The notes: a model not told the origin generated them from the letters alone. DNA of 64,000 nucleotides from Chlorophyllum brunneum (GCA_963576785.1 OY756141.1:620001-684000), one strand, 5' to 3'. Shown: positions 22,889 to 35,813, counted from the stretch's first letter. A program made the numbers and translations.

Positions 22889-23986
22889 TAGGAAACAAGA
22901 TCAATTTAAACTGCACCACGGTTCTGCGTAGCTTTGATAGGCCAAACGGTGCAACTGTATTAGATGGGAACAGAACAACGATTGATGATAAATTTGGCGC
23001 CCCTGACTGTTATCATGAGGTTGTTCTAGGATAAAGACATGAAATAGGTCTGTAGGAGTGATAGCAATTGAGTGAGCCGGTGATATATAACTTGGAGAAA
23101 CCAGAAAATAAAGACCCAATACAGGAAAGATTGACGGTTTGGGACAATAGATGGTAGGTTCATACTAGTTATCAGTGTTGTGGGCCTACAACTTGATCCA
23201 AGGAGGCTAGTCGTTTGTACATAAACGGGGGGGGGAACGAGGAATAGATGGAAAACGAAGTGGTAAAGCTCAGCATCCAAGGCATCCACCGATTCACGTC
23301 CGTTTCACCCTTCCTCTTCACTGTAGCCTCTCAACATCTAACTCTCTCCATTGCGATTACTGTCTTGAGACTGGGCCGACAAACAAATAAATCACTTGTT
23401 AACTTACATGTGGCTTTAATTAGTATTTCCCATCCAAATAAAGCGTGTGTAACTATGTATGGTACAGGGTTCACTATTTTCAATAAGGCATTATCTATTC
23501 AGTGGCGTGGTGTTGTTGAAGATCTTATTCAATATTTCCGTGTATCCTCGAAATCTACTCTTCCTAGGCATCATGCTGCAGCGAGCCTTTAGTTCGTCCA
23601 CCTTCAGGTCCTCGGTCTCCGGAATAGGATGTGGGAAGGGAACAGCGGAGTGGTGCAATGACGGTACATCTTCACCGACACGTGCCTTGTTCTTTATGCC
23701 CTACCACCGACTTAATACTTTCCATTTGTACAAAGTTAGGTCATTTCAGGGCTCCTGGTGTGTTTCATTTAGCGAGAACACCTGTTGAGTCTCTTGTTTT
23801 CCCTTTTGTCGCTTTTTCACCTAAATTCATTGAACCGCAAGCAGTAATCGTTCACTGGTAAGCTTAGGTTGCTTTCACCTGAACAAATTCTTGTACCTAA
23901 AGGGGAAATCGTAGGATGCCTAAGAGGATGTTAAATGGACTGTGGGTAGACATCAGTCAACGCTGTCTTCTCCCAACATCACTTCC
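22889..23986. other. Gene-free 1.1 kb
   Basis: Short open frames on both strands overlap and show no motif. A nine-to-ten G run lies at about 23226-23235. Nothing else supported. Confidence 0.45.
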
Positions 23987-26058
23987 ATGTCTTTTCTCCG
24001 AAAGTTGAAGGTCCTCAGAGCCGGTTCTGCAGGAAAGGAGTCGATGAACAAGCCGCCTGTAGATGCGCCATCGAAGTGCCAGTCGCACTCTAACCCAGAC
24101 GGCTCGTCATCGAATCTAGGCTTCTTCAAGAACGCTACCGAGTTTACAATCGACAACTCAAACATCATCGACAATTCGATCCGGATGGATAATTCAATGA
24201 TGATACATAACTTAGCCACTATCAACAACTCGACCACGATCAACAATTCGACCAATGTAAACGGGTCAACCACAATCGACAACGCAACAGTGACAATCAT
24301 ACGGTAGACCCTTTTGTCCGGCAAGACTGGTACGTCCTGAGCCCTTACACCCGACAACAACCCATTCGGCATTAGTCTTTGACCTTCTTGGGGAAAATGT
24401 GATGTTTGGAGCCATGCATGATGCCTCTGAATCAGATCGAGCATACACACCGCGATGCCACCCTGACACTCGTAGGAGCCTGAGGCGCAGGGTTGTCGAG
24501 TGGGGGACCAACAGCGGTCATACGGAGAGGCTGCTGTGGGTGATGGGACCCGCCGCTATTGGAAAATCAGCGGTTGCTCAAGCTGTTGCTGAAGAATTTG
24601 AAAGCATGGGTTGTCTTGCTGCTACTTGCTTCTTCTCCAGGCCAAACAAAATCAACGACCCGAACGCTGTCATTGTGACCCTCGTCTATCAGCTTGCTGC
24701 CAACACCGCCAATACAAACGCATCCTCACTCAGCGCCTTGCAGATGATCCAACCATCCTCAAGAAGAATCGGCGTATTCAGTTCAAGGAGCTCATCATTG
24801 ATCCCTTCCACACCCTCATGACGCGGGACGCGTCGACTGTTCAAGAGCCACGGGTGATCATTCTGGATGGGCTAGACGAATTTTTTGGTCGAGATGCTCA
24901 ACGCGACCTTGTTGAATTCATCAGCACCCACGTTCGTCAGGTGAAGAACTTTCCCCTGCGGTGGATGATCTGTAGCCGTCCCGAGTCGCACCTCAAATCC
25001 TTAGTTTCAAATGTAGACTATCGTATAGTCTGCAAGCGTGAAGATATTGTCGTTGATGACACCGAGGCCGAACAAGACACCTACCGTCTTCTCAACACGG
25101 AGCCGGAGGATATCCGGGGACAATACCAGGACTGCCTGCCCATCGATTGGCCTCCAGCAGACGATTTGCGTCGCATCGCTGCCGCGGCATCTGGTCACTT
25201 AGGGTTTACCGCATTCTTGCTGAGATTCATAGGCGATGAAAAATACAGTAATCCAGCTGGTCAATTCCAGATTTGCGTCCGAACTGTCGGTGGATCTCGT
25301 GGTGTTCCTGGAGCAGCGAATCCTTTGCATACGCTTGATCCCCTGTACCGCCAAATACTCCGACAGCCGTTCTTCCCACAACCATGCGCATCCTCGGGTT
25401 GTTCATCCAGACGAAGCTCTTGGCCGGGCAGTATGCACAATTCTTGTGCCTTAGCCCGGCTTCTTTCTATCTGGCCCTCCAACATCTCCACTCTGTCCTC
25501 TCGATACCTCCTGCGACTGAGGCTCATTCAAATAAAATTTATGTCTACCACGCCTCATCTTTGATTTTCTGACCCAACCAGGGCGCTCCGGCGGATTTTA
25601 TATTGACAAAGAGGCTGCAAAGTACGATCTGGCAGCTCAGTGTCTCGATTGGATGAGTGGGGCTATTCAAGCCGTTGACGTTAAGCCATCTACTGACGGT
25701 AAGTCATCCACTGACACAATCATGGGCACGGTGATTAATTTCTCTATATTATACAGGGGCCACTGCGCCAGCTTCGCTTACGTTGCAGGAACACTTCACG
25801 TGGTCGCCAGGCGTGCTTGCCGTTGACATGGCATGGGACGTGTGTTGCCGGATGATGCCTGGCGAAAACCTTCAGAAGCTCTTCACCAAATTAGAAGAGT
25901 TTGATTTTGGCTGCTGGCCGACCGAATTTGTGCAAATTGGCCGTTGCGATTTTACACTATTTCTTGCGGTGCTAGTATATTACGTAGGTTCAGCTATGCC
26001 AGTGCTTCGTAGCCTTTTGCTAATCGGGATCATGTTGGAATCTCATCCGCTTAGTTAG
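23987..26058 (+). pseudogene. Second NACHT NTPase (NLR-type), frameshifted
   Basis: The start MSFLRKLKVLRAG at 23987 leads to FFKNATEF and then eight six-residue repeats (separate entry). After an intron that cannot be placed cleanly comes FDLLGENVMFGAMHDASES and CHPDTRRSL. The NACHT domain has P-loop GPAAIGKSAVAQ, the FFSRPNKINDPNAVIVTLVY segment shared with NLR1, and Walker B VIILDGLDEFFG. The frame breaks at about 24705 (QLAAN / QYKRILTQRL), at about 25375 (YRQIL / LPTTMRILGLF) and at about 25560 (YHASS / DFLTQPGRSGG); these are contiguous in relatives, so introns do not explain them. A further intron at about 25699-25757 is normal. Residual frame continues to TAG/TGA near 26058 and possibly to 26314. 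It is a decayed paralogue of the NLR at 17148, on the same strand. Confidence 0.72.
24146..24289 (+). repeat. Eight tandem six-residue repeats in NLR2 N-terminus
   Basis: The 144 bases encode exactly eight hexapeptides: TIDNSN, IIDNSI, RMDNSM, MIHNLA, TINNST, TINNST, NVNGST, TIDNAT. The pattern is x-[I/V/M]-x-N/G-x-x, with a hydrophobic residue at position 2 and Asn (once Gly) at position 4 of each unit. DNA units are 18 bases and partly similar. Such spacing fits a beta-solenoid with one strand per coil edge; NLR1 has only a single related stretch (VVIQNSTMI) at the same place. Confidence 0.8.
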
Positions 26059-26595
26059 TGATCCTGCTGAGATGACTGGGAAGCCCGTTTGGTGCTCCAC
26101 ATGCCGCTTCGGTATCGGACACGATGAGCGAATCCCCTTTCTGCACCACCTGCGGACTACTCATGATCAACTCCCGACTCACATTAATATATGTGTGGGG
26201 AAGGCTGGGGTTAGGTATGTTCGCTTGGAACTAATCCCTCCTGAACGACGGTTGCAAGTGTTCAAGCTGGGGTTCAGGCGCCATTCGGAAGGATATATGA
26301 TAATAAGCGATTAAACATACATCATATTTCTGAATGGGGTCTTCCGATATCATATATCTGTGAATTTCCCTTTCAACTGACCTCAGCCGTCTCCCATTGA
26401 GTCGGAGACTTGCGTCCCCTGCTGTCGTTATGTACTTATTTACTATGGGAGTTGCGTACCGCTTAGGTTAAGGAGACCCAATATATGTTGAATTCGAATT
26501 TGATGCGTATGTCATGGGGTCACTCATGTCACACCTTCTGAATGTCATGATGTCGCTTTCTAGTCCCACTCTGTCATTCTCATACTTGAGGAGAC
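26059..26595. other. Possible NLR2 tail and AP-2 mu promoter
   Basis: An open frame at 26072-26314 (MTGKPVWCSTC...) follows the NLR2 remnant and may be its 3' end, but I cannot confirm it. The remaining bases to 26595 presumably hold the AP-2 mu promoter. Confidence 0.35.
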
Positions 26596-28451
26596 ATGAT
26601 TTCTGTGAGTATCTGGCTCTGGGCACCCTATCAGGTTCCAACAAATTGGTTTCCTCCGTCAGGCATTCTTTATCTTCAACCAGAAAGGCGAGGTGTGTCT
26701 TTGTGCTCTTATATCCAAAAAACATACCACCAAATAGTCGAATGAATTTGTAGGTGCTCATCTCGCGGCTCTACCGCACAGACTTCAAGTACGTCTTCGT
26801 GCCTCCGCCGCGGTTTTCACCTTGAACACAAGAGAACTATGATACAGGCGGTCGATAGCAGATGTATTCCGGATACAAGTTGTCTCGAATTCTGACGTCA
26901 GGTCACCTATCATCACGCTGGGATCTACGAGCTTCTTTCATGTACGGATGAATAACCTTTACGTCGTTGCTGTCACCAAGTGAGCGCGTATAACCTTCTC
27001 TCTTTCCCTTCCTATCGCGTCTTGGGGTATTGACTGATGCGGCTGTGGAATTACGACAGGACGAATGCAAACGCGGCTCTCGTATTTGAATTTTGCTATC
27101 GATTTATCAATATCGCGAAGTCGTATTTTGGAAAGGTGGACGAGGAGAGTGTGAAGAATAATTTCGTGTTGATATACGAGTTGATTGATGGTGCGTGCGT
27201 GTTTTGATGCTCTTGTCGGCTTCTGTACTGACATCGTACTGGGTTTTACAGAAATATGTGATTTTGGATATCCACAGAATAGCGAGATTGATACGCTCAA
27301 GAGTTACATTACCACGGAAAGCATCGTGTCTTCAGCTATTGTGGCTGTGAGTGGTATGCATGCGCCCGGTTCGACGGTGTTGACAGGGACATAGGAGGAA
27401 TCGTCGAAGATCACGACACAAGCTACTGGAGCTACGAGTTGGCGAAGAGGGGATGTGAAGTACAAGAAGAACGAGGCATTCGTCGATGTTGTGGAAACTG
27501 TTAATCTCAGTATGAGTGCGAAAGGTACGTCCATTTCTTTGGATCAGGCACGGTGTGATGTTGAAATGGTTGACAGGGACTATTCTGCGAGCGGACGTGG
27601 ATGGGCATATCCAGATGCGGGCATACCTCTCCGGTGCACCGGAATGCAAGTTTGGTCTTAATGATAAACTGGTAATTGACAAGAGCGAGCATGGTGGAAG
27701 TGATGCTGTCGAGTTGGATGATTGTCGATTTCACCAGTGTGTGCGGTTGCATGATTTCAACAGTTCGAGGACAATTAGTTTTATCCCACCTGACGGCGAG
27801 TTTGAGCTAATGCGGTACGCCAATCGTGGTCATGAGGTTGTTGATTGTATGAGCTAACGTTGTAAAAGTTACCGATCTACAAGCAACGTTAAGCTTCCAT
27901 TACGGGTGATAACCACTGTCAACGAAGTCGGTACATCCCAAGTTCAGTACACTATCACTGTCAAGACGAGCTTTGATAGCAAATTATCGGCGACCAATGT
28001 CGTGCTACGTATTCCTACACCGCTCAACACCACCTCGGTGGACTGTAAAGTCCCGAATGGTAAAGCAAAGTACGTCCCAGCAGAGAATGTAGTGGTGTGG
28101 AAGTGAGTCGGCAACGTTCCTAAATACACCAAGCAGACTTGATGGAGTAATGCTGGTTTAGGTTGCCACGGATACAAGGGGGTCAAGAGTGCACGTTTTC
28201 AGGGACGGCTTATCTGACGAGCACGACGACGCGGCAAGTGTGGGCACGACCACCGATCGACGTGGACTTTCAGGTGTTGATGTTTACGGCGTCGGGGCTG
28301 ATCGTGCGGTTCCTGAAGGTGTTTGAGAGGAGTAACTACCAGAGCATCAAATGGGTGCGGTACCTGACCAAGGCAGAGGGCACGTACCAAGTGCGGGTGA
28401 GTGAATTTGTGGTGTTGCGAGATATGTGCTGAGGGCGGATAACAGTTCTGA
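26596..28451 (+). CDS. apm4: AP-2 complex medium (mu) subunit
   Basis: The mu subunit of the AP-2 clathrin adaptor recognises YxxPhi sorting signals during endocytosis at the plasma membrane. The gene opens with three tiny exons: 26596-26604 (MIS, only nine bases), 26663-26692 ([10 protein letters not shown]) and 26754-26788 ([12 protein letters not shown]). [20 protein letters not shown] follows from 26848, then the longin-like domain ([20 protein letters not shown]), [14 protein letters not shown], and the mu-homology domain: [52 protein letters not shown] and [20 protein letters not shown]. The end is GTYQVR, a last intron, then F-stop at 28446-28451, exactly as the family ends (QVRF). Complete and highly conserved. 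The SAPS gene starts 83 bases later on the same strand. Confidence 0.95.
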
Positions 28452-28534
28452 GAGGTCGAGTAGATTAGATTAGCGTGTGAGATTACTGTATATGGGATGT
28501 ATATACTCAGTGAATACGTTGAACATCGACTGCC

Positions 28535-31500
28535 ATGTTCTGGAGGTATTCGCCGTCCAGCTCAACTGGAAAGCTCACTCAGCGCCTTTTGTAGATTTGG
28601 CTTTCACAATGCGTCGGCGATAGAGAGCCTCATAGACAAAGAGGCGTCCCTCGCGACCATCCTCGACCAGGATGACCTTCTTCAGGAGTGCAAGGCACAG
28701 AACACCAGGCTGGCAGAGTACTTTGGGAGAGTGAGCGTCCTACACAGACTCTTTGCGTATGTGACGGGGGAGATTGAGACTGAGGGCAAGGACCGGTTCA
28801 AGTACGCACCTTCCTCACTAGATAGATCCAGGGCCAGGGTGACTGACGCAACAGCGCCTTTCCGTGCCGCCTACAGGTACCCATACGTGGCGACGGAAGT
28901 CCTCTGCAGCGACATCTGGTCTATATCTGCCACTTGTGTTGGAAAAGCCGATGTGGTCCTTGCGCCCTTCTGGGAGTTTGTGCTTGACAGATCACCAGAT
29001 GATATGAAAACGCGGATGGTCATGGCTTCCCATTTTGTGAAAATCAACTTGGGTTTCATACTCAAGTGGCCTGAAAAGGTGTGTTCCATATACTATATTT
29101 TTTAGGCTTAGCGCTGATATGTTCTCTGTGCAAAGATGCTTGCATTTATACAGTCCCAACCGAACATTGTCGAACGGCTGCTGAGGCACATTGAGTGCTC
29201 GTCATTTGTCGATCTTATTGTGCAAGTCATATCGTTAGATGAGCATCAACAATGTGGGGAGGTTATCGAGGTACGTTTGTCCATTCAACCTCTCACAATT
29301 TCGACACAACCCTGACTATAGGGGCTGTATAGTGGCTGTCGTCGCAGGGCTTCGTACCGAGACTCGTCGACATGCTCTCCCCGGAACATTCAAGCGATAT
29401 ACACAATGCCGTGTCGGATCTGATCAAGGGGATTATTTCTATGGCCACACCAACACCCGCTTCGGGTCTTATGGATCCTGCACCGGCTTCAAATCTGTTT
29501 GCGAGAGAGCTGGCATCAAAAGAGATAGTCGAGAAGATGGTTTCTTATATAGTCCATGACTTTAGCGCACCAAAGACGACAGCAGCACCCCGCGATACGA
29601 CGAACGCGACAGAAACTCCCACTTCAGAACAAACACCAGACACGGAAACAGAAACTCTTCCCTCGCTCGATTCTTCCATCTCCTCCGTCACAAACACCAT
29701 CTCAATCATCATTGAACTCATCCGTAAAAACAACTCAGACTATTTCGAGCCCTACCTATTTCATACTCTCAGAAATCGACTGATCCACATTCAACAACAC
29801 CTGACCGAGGAGGTTGGAAAAAACCCTGATGAGACGAGAGAGATGTTGGAACAGGCTATGACAGACCTCGTAAACCGGATGGGAGTTGTCAATTTGGGAT
29901 TTGTGCTGAGCGTTGTGGGTGAGAGGATGGAAGAGCTGAAAATGTTTTTGAAGAATCCTAGATCCTTGGTGCGTTTTTGATTATCCTGTTACACCTGTCA
30001 GACGATTTTCTGAAATGTCATGGTAGGCTGGAGATATTCAAACCACGGTAGGAAAGATTACACCCCTCACATTCGAACGCTTCCGGATCTGCGAACTCTT
30101 CGCCGAACTTCTTCATTGCTCAAACATGGCCCTGCTCAATCGCCCTCCGATACACGACCACTTGTATGATTCTAAAGGACGTTTACAAGGTGGCCTATCC
30201 GCTCTAGAAGACCTCGCACAGGTCATCCAACTCAACGGAACTTCTGATTCTGATGGAAAGGGTTCTGGTGTGGGTGGTGACACAACAGATGAGGATGACG
30301 ACGTGGATGACGAAGACAGTGGGATGATGATGATGAGTGATATTGAGCCCTTACCAATTACTGGAATGGGCGGTGGAGTGTACAGATCACAGGGTGTTGG
30401 AAGTGGAGACAGGGAAGGTGATACACCAAGTATTGGGAGCTCAGATATGTCGGGTAGTCCGGAAAGTAGTGAAGATGAAGATGAAGACGATCCTGGGAGG
30501 ATGGAAGAGATCGCAATGGGTGACGAGCCCAGCACTGGTGGAAACAAAAAGTTGAAGATTGATACAATAGCTGCGACAACCTCGGAGGCTTCTGTTGGGG
30601 ATGACGCGACAATAGTCACCTCACCTAGTATCATGACGACAGAGACGAAACACACCGACACCGACAACACTGCAGACAACCATGAAGAATTGCAGAGGCC
30701 CCCTAACCCTGATGTAGATGTCCAAATGGCTGCTCTCACTTCTGAACACGATGAAAACGTTCTTACACCCCAAGCATCAAGAACACCTAAATCGCCCAAC
30801 TCGAGACGTAGCTCCCGGAAAACAACTTTAGGGGATTCGGCTTCGCTTTCTCCGCCTGACTTGTCACAGACGCCTGGGAGCCAGCTAAAGCAGCAATTTC
30901 TGAGTTTAGAGATTTTACCGACTCTTTTGGTACGTCCCCTATCCTTCTCGTCCAGGTAACTCGGTACCAATGAACGCATACATCTACCTTACAGGACCTG
31001 TTTTTCGAGTTCAAGTGGAATAATTTTTTGCACAGCGCGGTGTACGATGTCGTTCACCAGATATTGACAGGGAATGTAGAGGGTGGTTTGAACAGGGAGC
31101 TAGTGGTTTCGTTATTTAAGGACGCGAAGCTGATGCAAAGAATCGTAGAGGGTCAGAAGTTGAACGACCTTGAGAGGTGGGCTCTGTCACTTCTTACCTT
31201 TCGTGACGCCAACTGAGCATACATACACACAGTTCAAAATCAAAAGGTGTCAGGATAGGTTACATGGGTCACCTAACTCTCCTCGCTGAAGATGTTATCT
31301 CCGCCTTGGAACGGTTCCCGACAGACCTCCAGTCTCTCATAGTAAATACTTATACACCCCACCCCGAATGGGACGACTATGTAAAAGGAAGGTATTCAGA
31401 GACAAAGAAAAAGGATCGGTGTGCCCTTGGTGGACCAAAACCTAACCTCCACTCGAGTTCGAGTTTGGGTAGTGCATTTGGTATTAATGTTGACGAAGGC

Positions 31501-32670
31501 GTTGATGGAGAAGCTGGAAGGGGAGCTGCTGCTACGGAAGGAAAAGGTGTAGGGAGGATGATGATTGACGAGGGTGCAGTGTTCCCCGGGTTGAGGTTGG
31601 AGGAAGCGTCGATGGGTGGGTTTAAATCAAAATCGAAGATTGAAATTGAACAGGGAGATGTTGAAGATGCAGGGGAGAGAAGAGTGGATGTACCCGTGGA
31701 TTTTGGGAATTCGAGTCGTGGTGGAGGGGCGAGAGGTGAATTTAGGAGAACGGATTCAGAGGGTAGCGGTCGTGGAGTGAGGAATACGGCTGATTTCGGG
31801 TCAGCCGGGATGAGGAGAGATGATGATGATGATGACGATGAAGAAAAGTATGGTAATTCACGGACGACACATGTAAGCACTCCTTTGTGACCTTTCTTTG
31901 GACTCGAGCTAACGCATCGTGAAAGTTTGCAAGGTACCTAGCGCAGGAACTTCAATCTTCAAATCACATCGGAGAGTCGTCGGATTCGTCAGATGAAGAA
32001 GAAGGCGGGTGGTTGTCGCAATCAAATTTCAACCTCGGTAGTCCACCTATTTCTGCGAGGAGGCAGTCTGTTGGAATAACGGAACGGAGACCATTGGATG
32101 CATCCGGATTTGATGTACGTTCATTCTACCCACGTTTATATGCTCCTGGATTCATAACGAGGATTCACAGGATTCGTTTGCGCCAACAAATACAACTGGA
32201 GGATTTGCTTCGCATGACAACAACGTACGTCGACCCCCCCCCCCCCCCCTCTTTTCCTCACGATACAAACTTCTCACTCTGGATTCTAGGATGGGATGGG
32301 ACCATTCTCGGATTCAGCGGCAACAGCAAACACATCAGATGGCGTCCTCCTTTCCTCATCTTTCTCAGACGAAATGGACGACTCATCTTTTGAAAGCTTT
32401 GGCGACTTTGGTGATTTCCAGAGCGCAGATGGGGATGTCGATTTTGGTCCTTTTGAGAGCGGTGGTATGGCTTTCAACTCGGGTAGTACTTCACATGATC
32501 AGCCTTCTCCAAACACAAGTGGTAATAGGGGTAGTAGGAATGGGAAGGAGACAGGGAATGATGATGGGGAATCTTTGACTTTGACACCAACAAGTGGTAG
32601 TTGGACGATTGCCAGTGGGAATGATGGATTTGAGGAGATTCGTAGGGTTGAGAACGAAAAGGGAGTGTAG
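28535..32670 (+). CDS. SAPS-domain SIT4-phosphatase-associated protein
   Basis: SAPS proteins (yeast Sap155/Sap185/Sap190/Sap4, human PP6R) bind and target the Sit4/PP6 catalytic subunit, acting in G1 progression and nutrient signalling. The start ATGTTCTGGAG at 28535 splices over a 51-base intron to give MFWRFGFHNASAIESLIDKE, the family N-terminus. SAPS-domain pieces follow: LAEYFGRVSVLHRLFAYVTG, ATEVLCSDIWSISATCVGKA, MLAFIQSQPNIVERLLRHIE, SSFVDLIVQVISLDEHQQCG and FERFRICELFAELLHCSNMA, then DLFFEFKWNNFLHSAVYDVV and LTLLAEDVISALERFP. In between is an acidic disordered insert (30240-30950). The C-terminus is acidic and Ser-rich (DDDDDDDEE near 31820). The last intron contains a run of 16 C. 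The stop is TAG 32668-32670. At least eight introns. Confidence 0.9.
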
Positions 32671-35600
32671 GATGTGGATTTTTGTTTCGTGTCAGCAGAG
32701 TATACCATGCAAGTGATGTGATGGATGCGAGCTTATTGATGGTATGTATGACCTAGTAATATCACGTACAATTCTTTTTTCTTATAATCTACTTGTGGTC
32801 TGGACTTGACCAATTCCATTTTAATTCACCCATGACCGAGGCATTTGTGCTGTTGAGTGAACTACAAGGGTGGGAGGTGAAAAAAGTATACCCACCAGTA
32901 TGGTTCTGGGGTCCGAACGAAAGAGCCACTGGTAAACTACCAGTCTGGGGTTTGAAGAGAATCCATATATTTCCGCCGGTATGACACCATCACACCGATC
33001 TGATGTAACTGCAAGGAACCTCCCCGATCAGCTTCACCCACCAAGCTCAAGTCTAACCTCTTGGCGTGGCAGTATTGGTTTCCGGCATCTTGTCAAACGT
33101 AAAATGATTCCATTCTTCTTGCAGAAACAATAACAAGTAGCACAGCTGCTTTCAGAACGCACGGAGACAAATGGTCGGAATTTGCATCAGAGGCCCCATC
33201 TGGAGCAGTTGGTCTCTTATGCGCCGATTTTCATTTTCTCGGTATAATGGATAGCTCACCTCGTCTGGAAAGCCGGGTACTAATCCCGGTAACAAAGGCA
33301 GTTATGAGTTTGAATTCATCCGGATCCCCAGGCCCCACCCACATCCGTTGCGAGCGGGTGTCCCCAAGATAGGTCAATGCAAAACTTATCTTTTGGAAAG
33401 CACTCAGAGTTGAATGTCGATGGAGAGTGGACAAATTCTGTTCTGGATATCCTCTTTTCCAGACATCAAAATCGAATATTGCGCTAGTTGGGACTACGTC
33501 ATTCCCTAGTCTAGTCATGCGGTGAAGCATAGGGAACAGGAAAACCGCAACTTCCGAAGGTATGGGGCCGTATCCTCAATACCTCCGGCATCTGGAACTC
33601 GAAGGGGCGTTGAGTATGCACTGAGCGAATTGCATTCAGCGTTTGGAGCTTCCTGACAAAGGAAATATTCTTATCCCCTCGGACACCACTGCGCCAGTGG
33701 GTTGCGGAACCCGTGGGGTCCGGGAGGATTGGAATTCCCGGTGGGCGTGAATTTACCGTCGGACCATGAGAAGTGTAAGCTTGCTCTATCTAGCCCATGA
33801 ACACATCTTTGAGGTGGCAGAAATTCCAAAGCTGAATGGGATTGTGCAGGCGGACATACAGGAGGCATTTTTGCGACTGTATGTCTTCTACAATCAAACG
33901 CGGGTCCTCAGGGACGATATCATTAAAAGAAGCGCGTCGGGTGCAATTCGTTGGTATTGTTCAGGAAGTAAAAGACATGGTAAAAAACAGGTCGAGGGTT
34001 GGGTCTTGGTGGGCTTGTTCCTGCCTCGTGGACGGCAAGTAAGATCAAATTGAGACGGTTTGTCCTTGTCCAAAAACCTGTACATAGCTCGTTTCGCATT
34101 CTATCGACCTCTTTTCATATTGCCCCACACACTTAATGCGTCTTACTATCGACTGGCTGGACATATGTATGAATTCAATCCGATATCACACGTTAATTTC
34201 GATGCCATAGCACTGCCATAATCTAACAACACCACGACATAACCTAATTAATGCTCAATGGTTTGGTGTAATGCACCGCGGCAAAATAAGGAAACTGTAT
34301 AGGAATAATTCAGGACTGAATTTCAGGGATAATGTGTTATTAACGACACAAAGTTGTGAAAGACCTCCAGTGTGAAGGTGGAACCTAACAGGTATACCGA
34401 CTCCTGGCAAGTGCCTTTAGATCACACCTATTGGTTCAGGAGGAGTTTGTGAGTACCTCCTCCGCCCGAGCACGCTCTGACGAGGTAGATGAGATATAAT
34501 GACAGACCCTCAAAGAAGTAGCACAATCGCTTGCGACGAGTAAGGGTGGACTAATCTCAGTCTTTTTGAGTGGCGTTGTGCAGAGCTTCCATTGTAAGAT
34601 GCTCCAGCTGCCTACACGAGGGTACGGTTTATTAAAAGTGCTGGGCGTAATATCACGTACTACGGGGCGTTGTCTTGAGTTACGAGTAAAATCAGGTAAT
34701 GTGGCATCGAATACTGTCTTTCATTAGGGGGGTTTATAGGGACCAGAGACGATTGAATATTGAAGCCTGAGTCTTCAAAGCCGTACTCTCATGGTTGGTT
34801 CCTAGATACCCACCGACAGAATGGTTAATAAGACGTAGTTTAATAATATCTCACTATCGCGGTAAAATGGGATCTAATCAACCAAGCGGCATCTCTCCGA
34901 ATATCAAGAAATAAGGTAGAAGGTGCGTGGTCACACTGCAGATTTAAGCTCGCCCTTGATGGGGACTTGTACATTTATATCCCATCATGCTGCGGATTAG
35001 TATACTTGGTCGCTTCAAGTCTTCGACCAACCACGGACCCGAAACAGATAATTCAGTTCGGCAAAGCGCTCTTTCCCAAACCCAGCTTCTCAGAAGCTAG
35101 GTGAGTAGGGAGGAAAAATGGCCCTCCGTCATTAGAGCTATGAATACTAGTGAATGTGTTCAGGAGACCAAAGGTAGTTGGACGAGTCGACATCTGCTTC
35201 AGGTTGCGTTACCGCCGATATTTAGCATGATCCTGTCCATCAAAAAGGGTTGACGGGGGACTGCAGAAAAAGGCAGTCTGCCGTTGCCCTGCCGTGGCTC
35301 TACCCCGCTATCCATTACAGCGGTATCGGCACGAAGGATGCATTGTCCGCGGTGTCACCTGGGTTTCATGACAGGCCAAGAAAAATCATGGAGAGTGTGC
35401 TTCTTGACGGCTCTCTTCGCATTGCACCCAGATTACTAAAATGTACCGACGAATCATTCGTGCTATAGCACTGTTTGGGTATCAATTTGTGGAGCGGGGG
35501 GGATGGTGTGGTTAGACCTGGAATGATAGGAATGCAACCCTTGCGGCATTTTGCTTCGGGCTCAGGGGAGAACGAGGGTCAATCTATTGTTCGGCGAACA

Positions 35601-35813
35601 GGAAGTATATGATTAACGAGAGTGTGCATAAGCGAGAAATTCATGATCGATGGTAGAAGTACAGGGATGCGACATATGCCAAAAGCAGATAAAATCTAAG
35701 CACATGATAGGGATAAGTGATGCTGTGGGGAAAGAAAGGAAAGAACACTTACGAGTCCAATAAACTGACAGCAAGAATGGTAACATATTGACAGCACCCG
35801 TAAACTATAGGGA
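32671..35813. other. Gene-poor 3.1 kb
   Basis: No gene can be supported. Small frames at 32793-32984 and 33766-34053 (+) show no motif or splice continuation. Around 33238-33292 the sequence tataatggatagctc...gccgggtactaatcccggt resembles a degraded tRNA gene (A-box-like and a T-arm-like hairpin), but the anticodon arm is missing. From 34100 to 35800 all frames are closed frequently on both strands. Confidence 0.5.

Noticed and set aside
33230..33300. tRNA-like sequence with tataatggatagctc and gccgggtactaatcccggt
   Set aside because: A T-arm-like hairpin is present, but the loop lacks the TTCGA core and there is no room for an anticodon arm. At best a degraded tRNA remnant.
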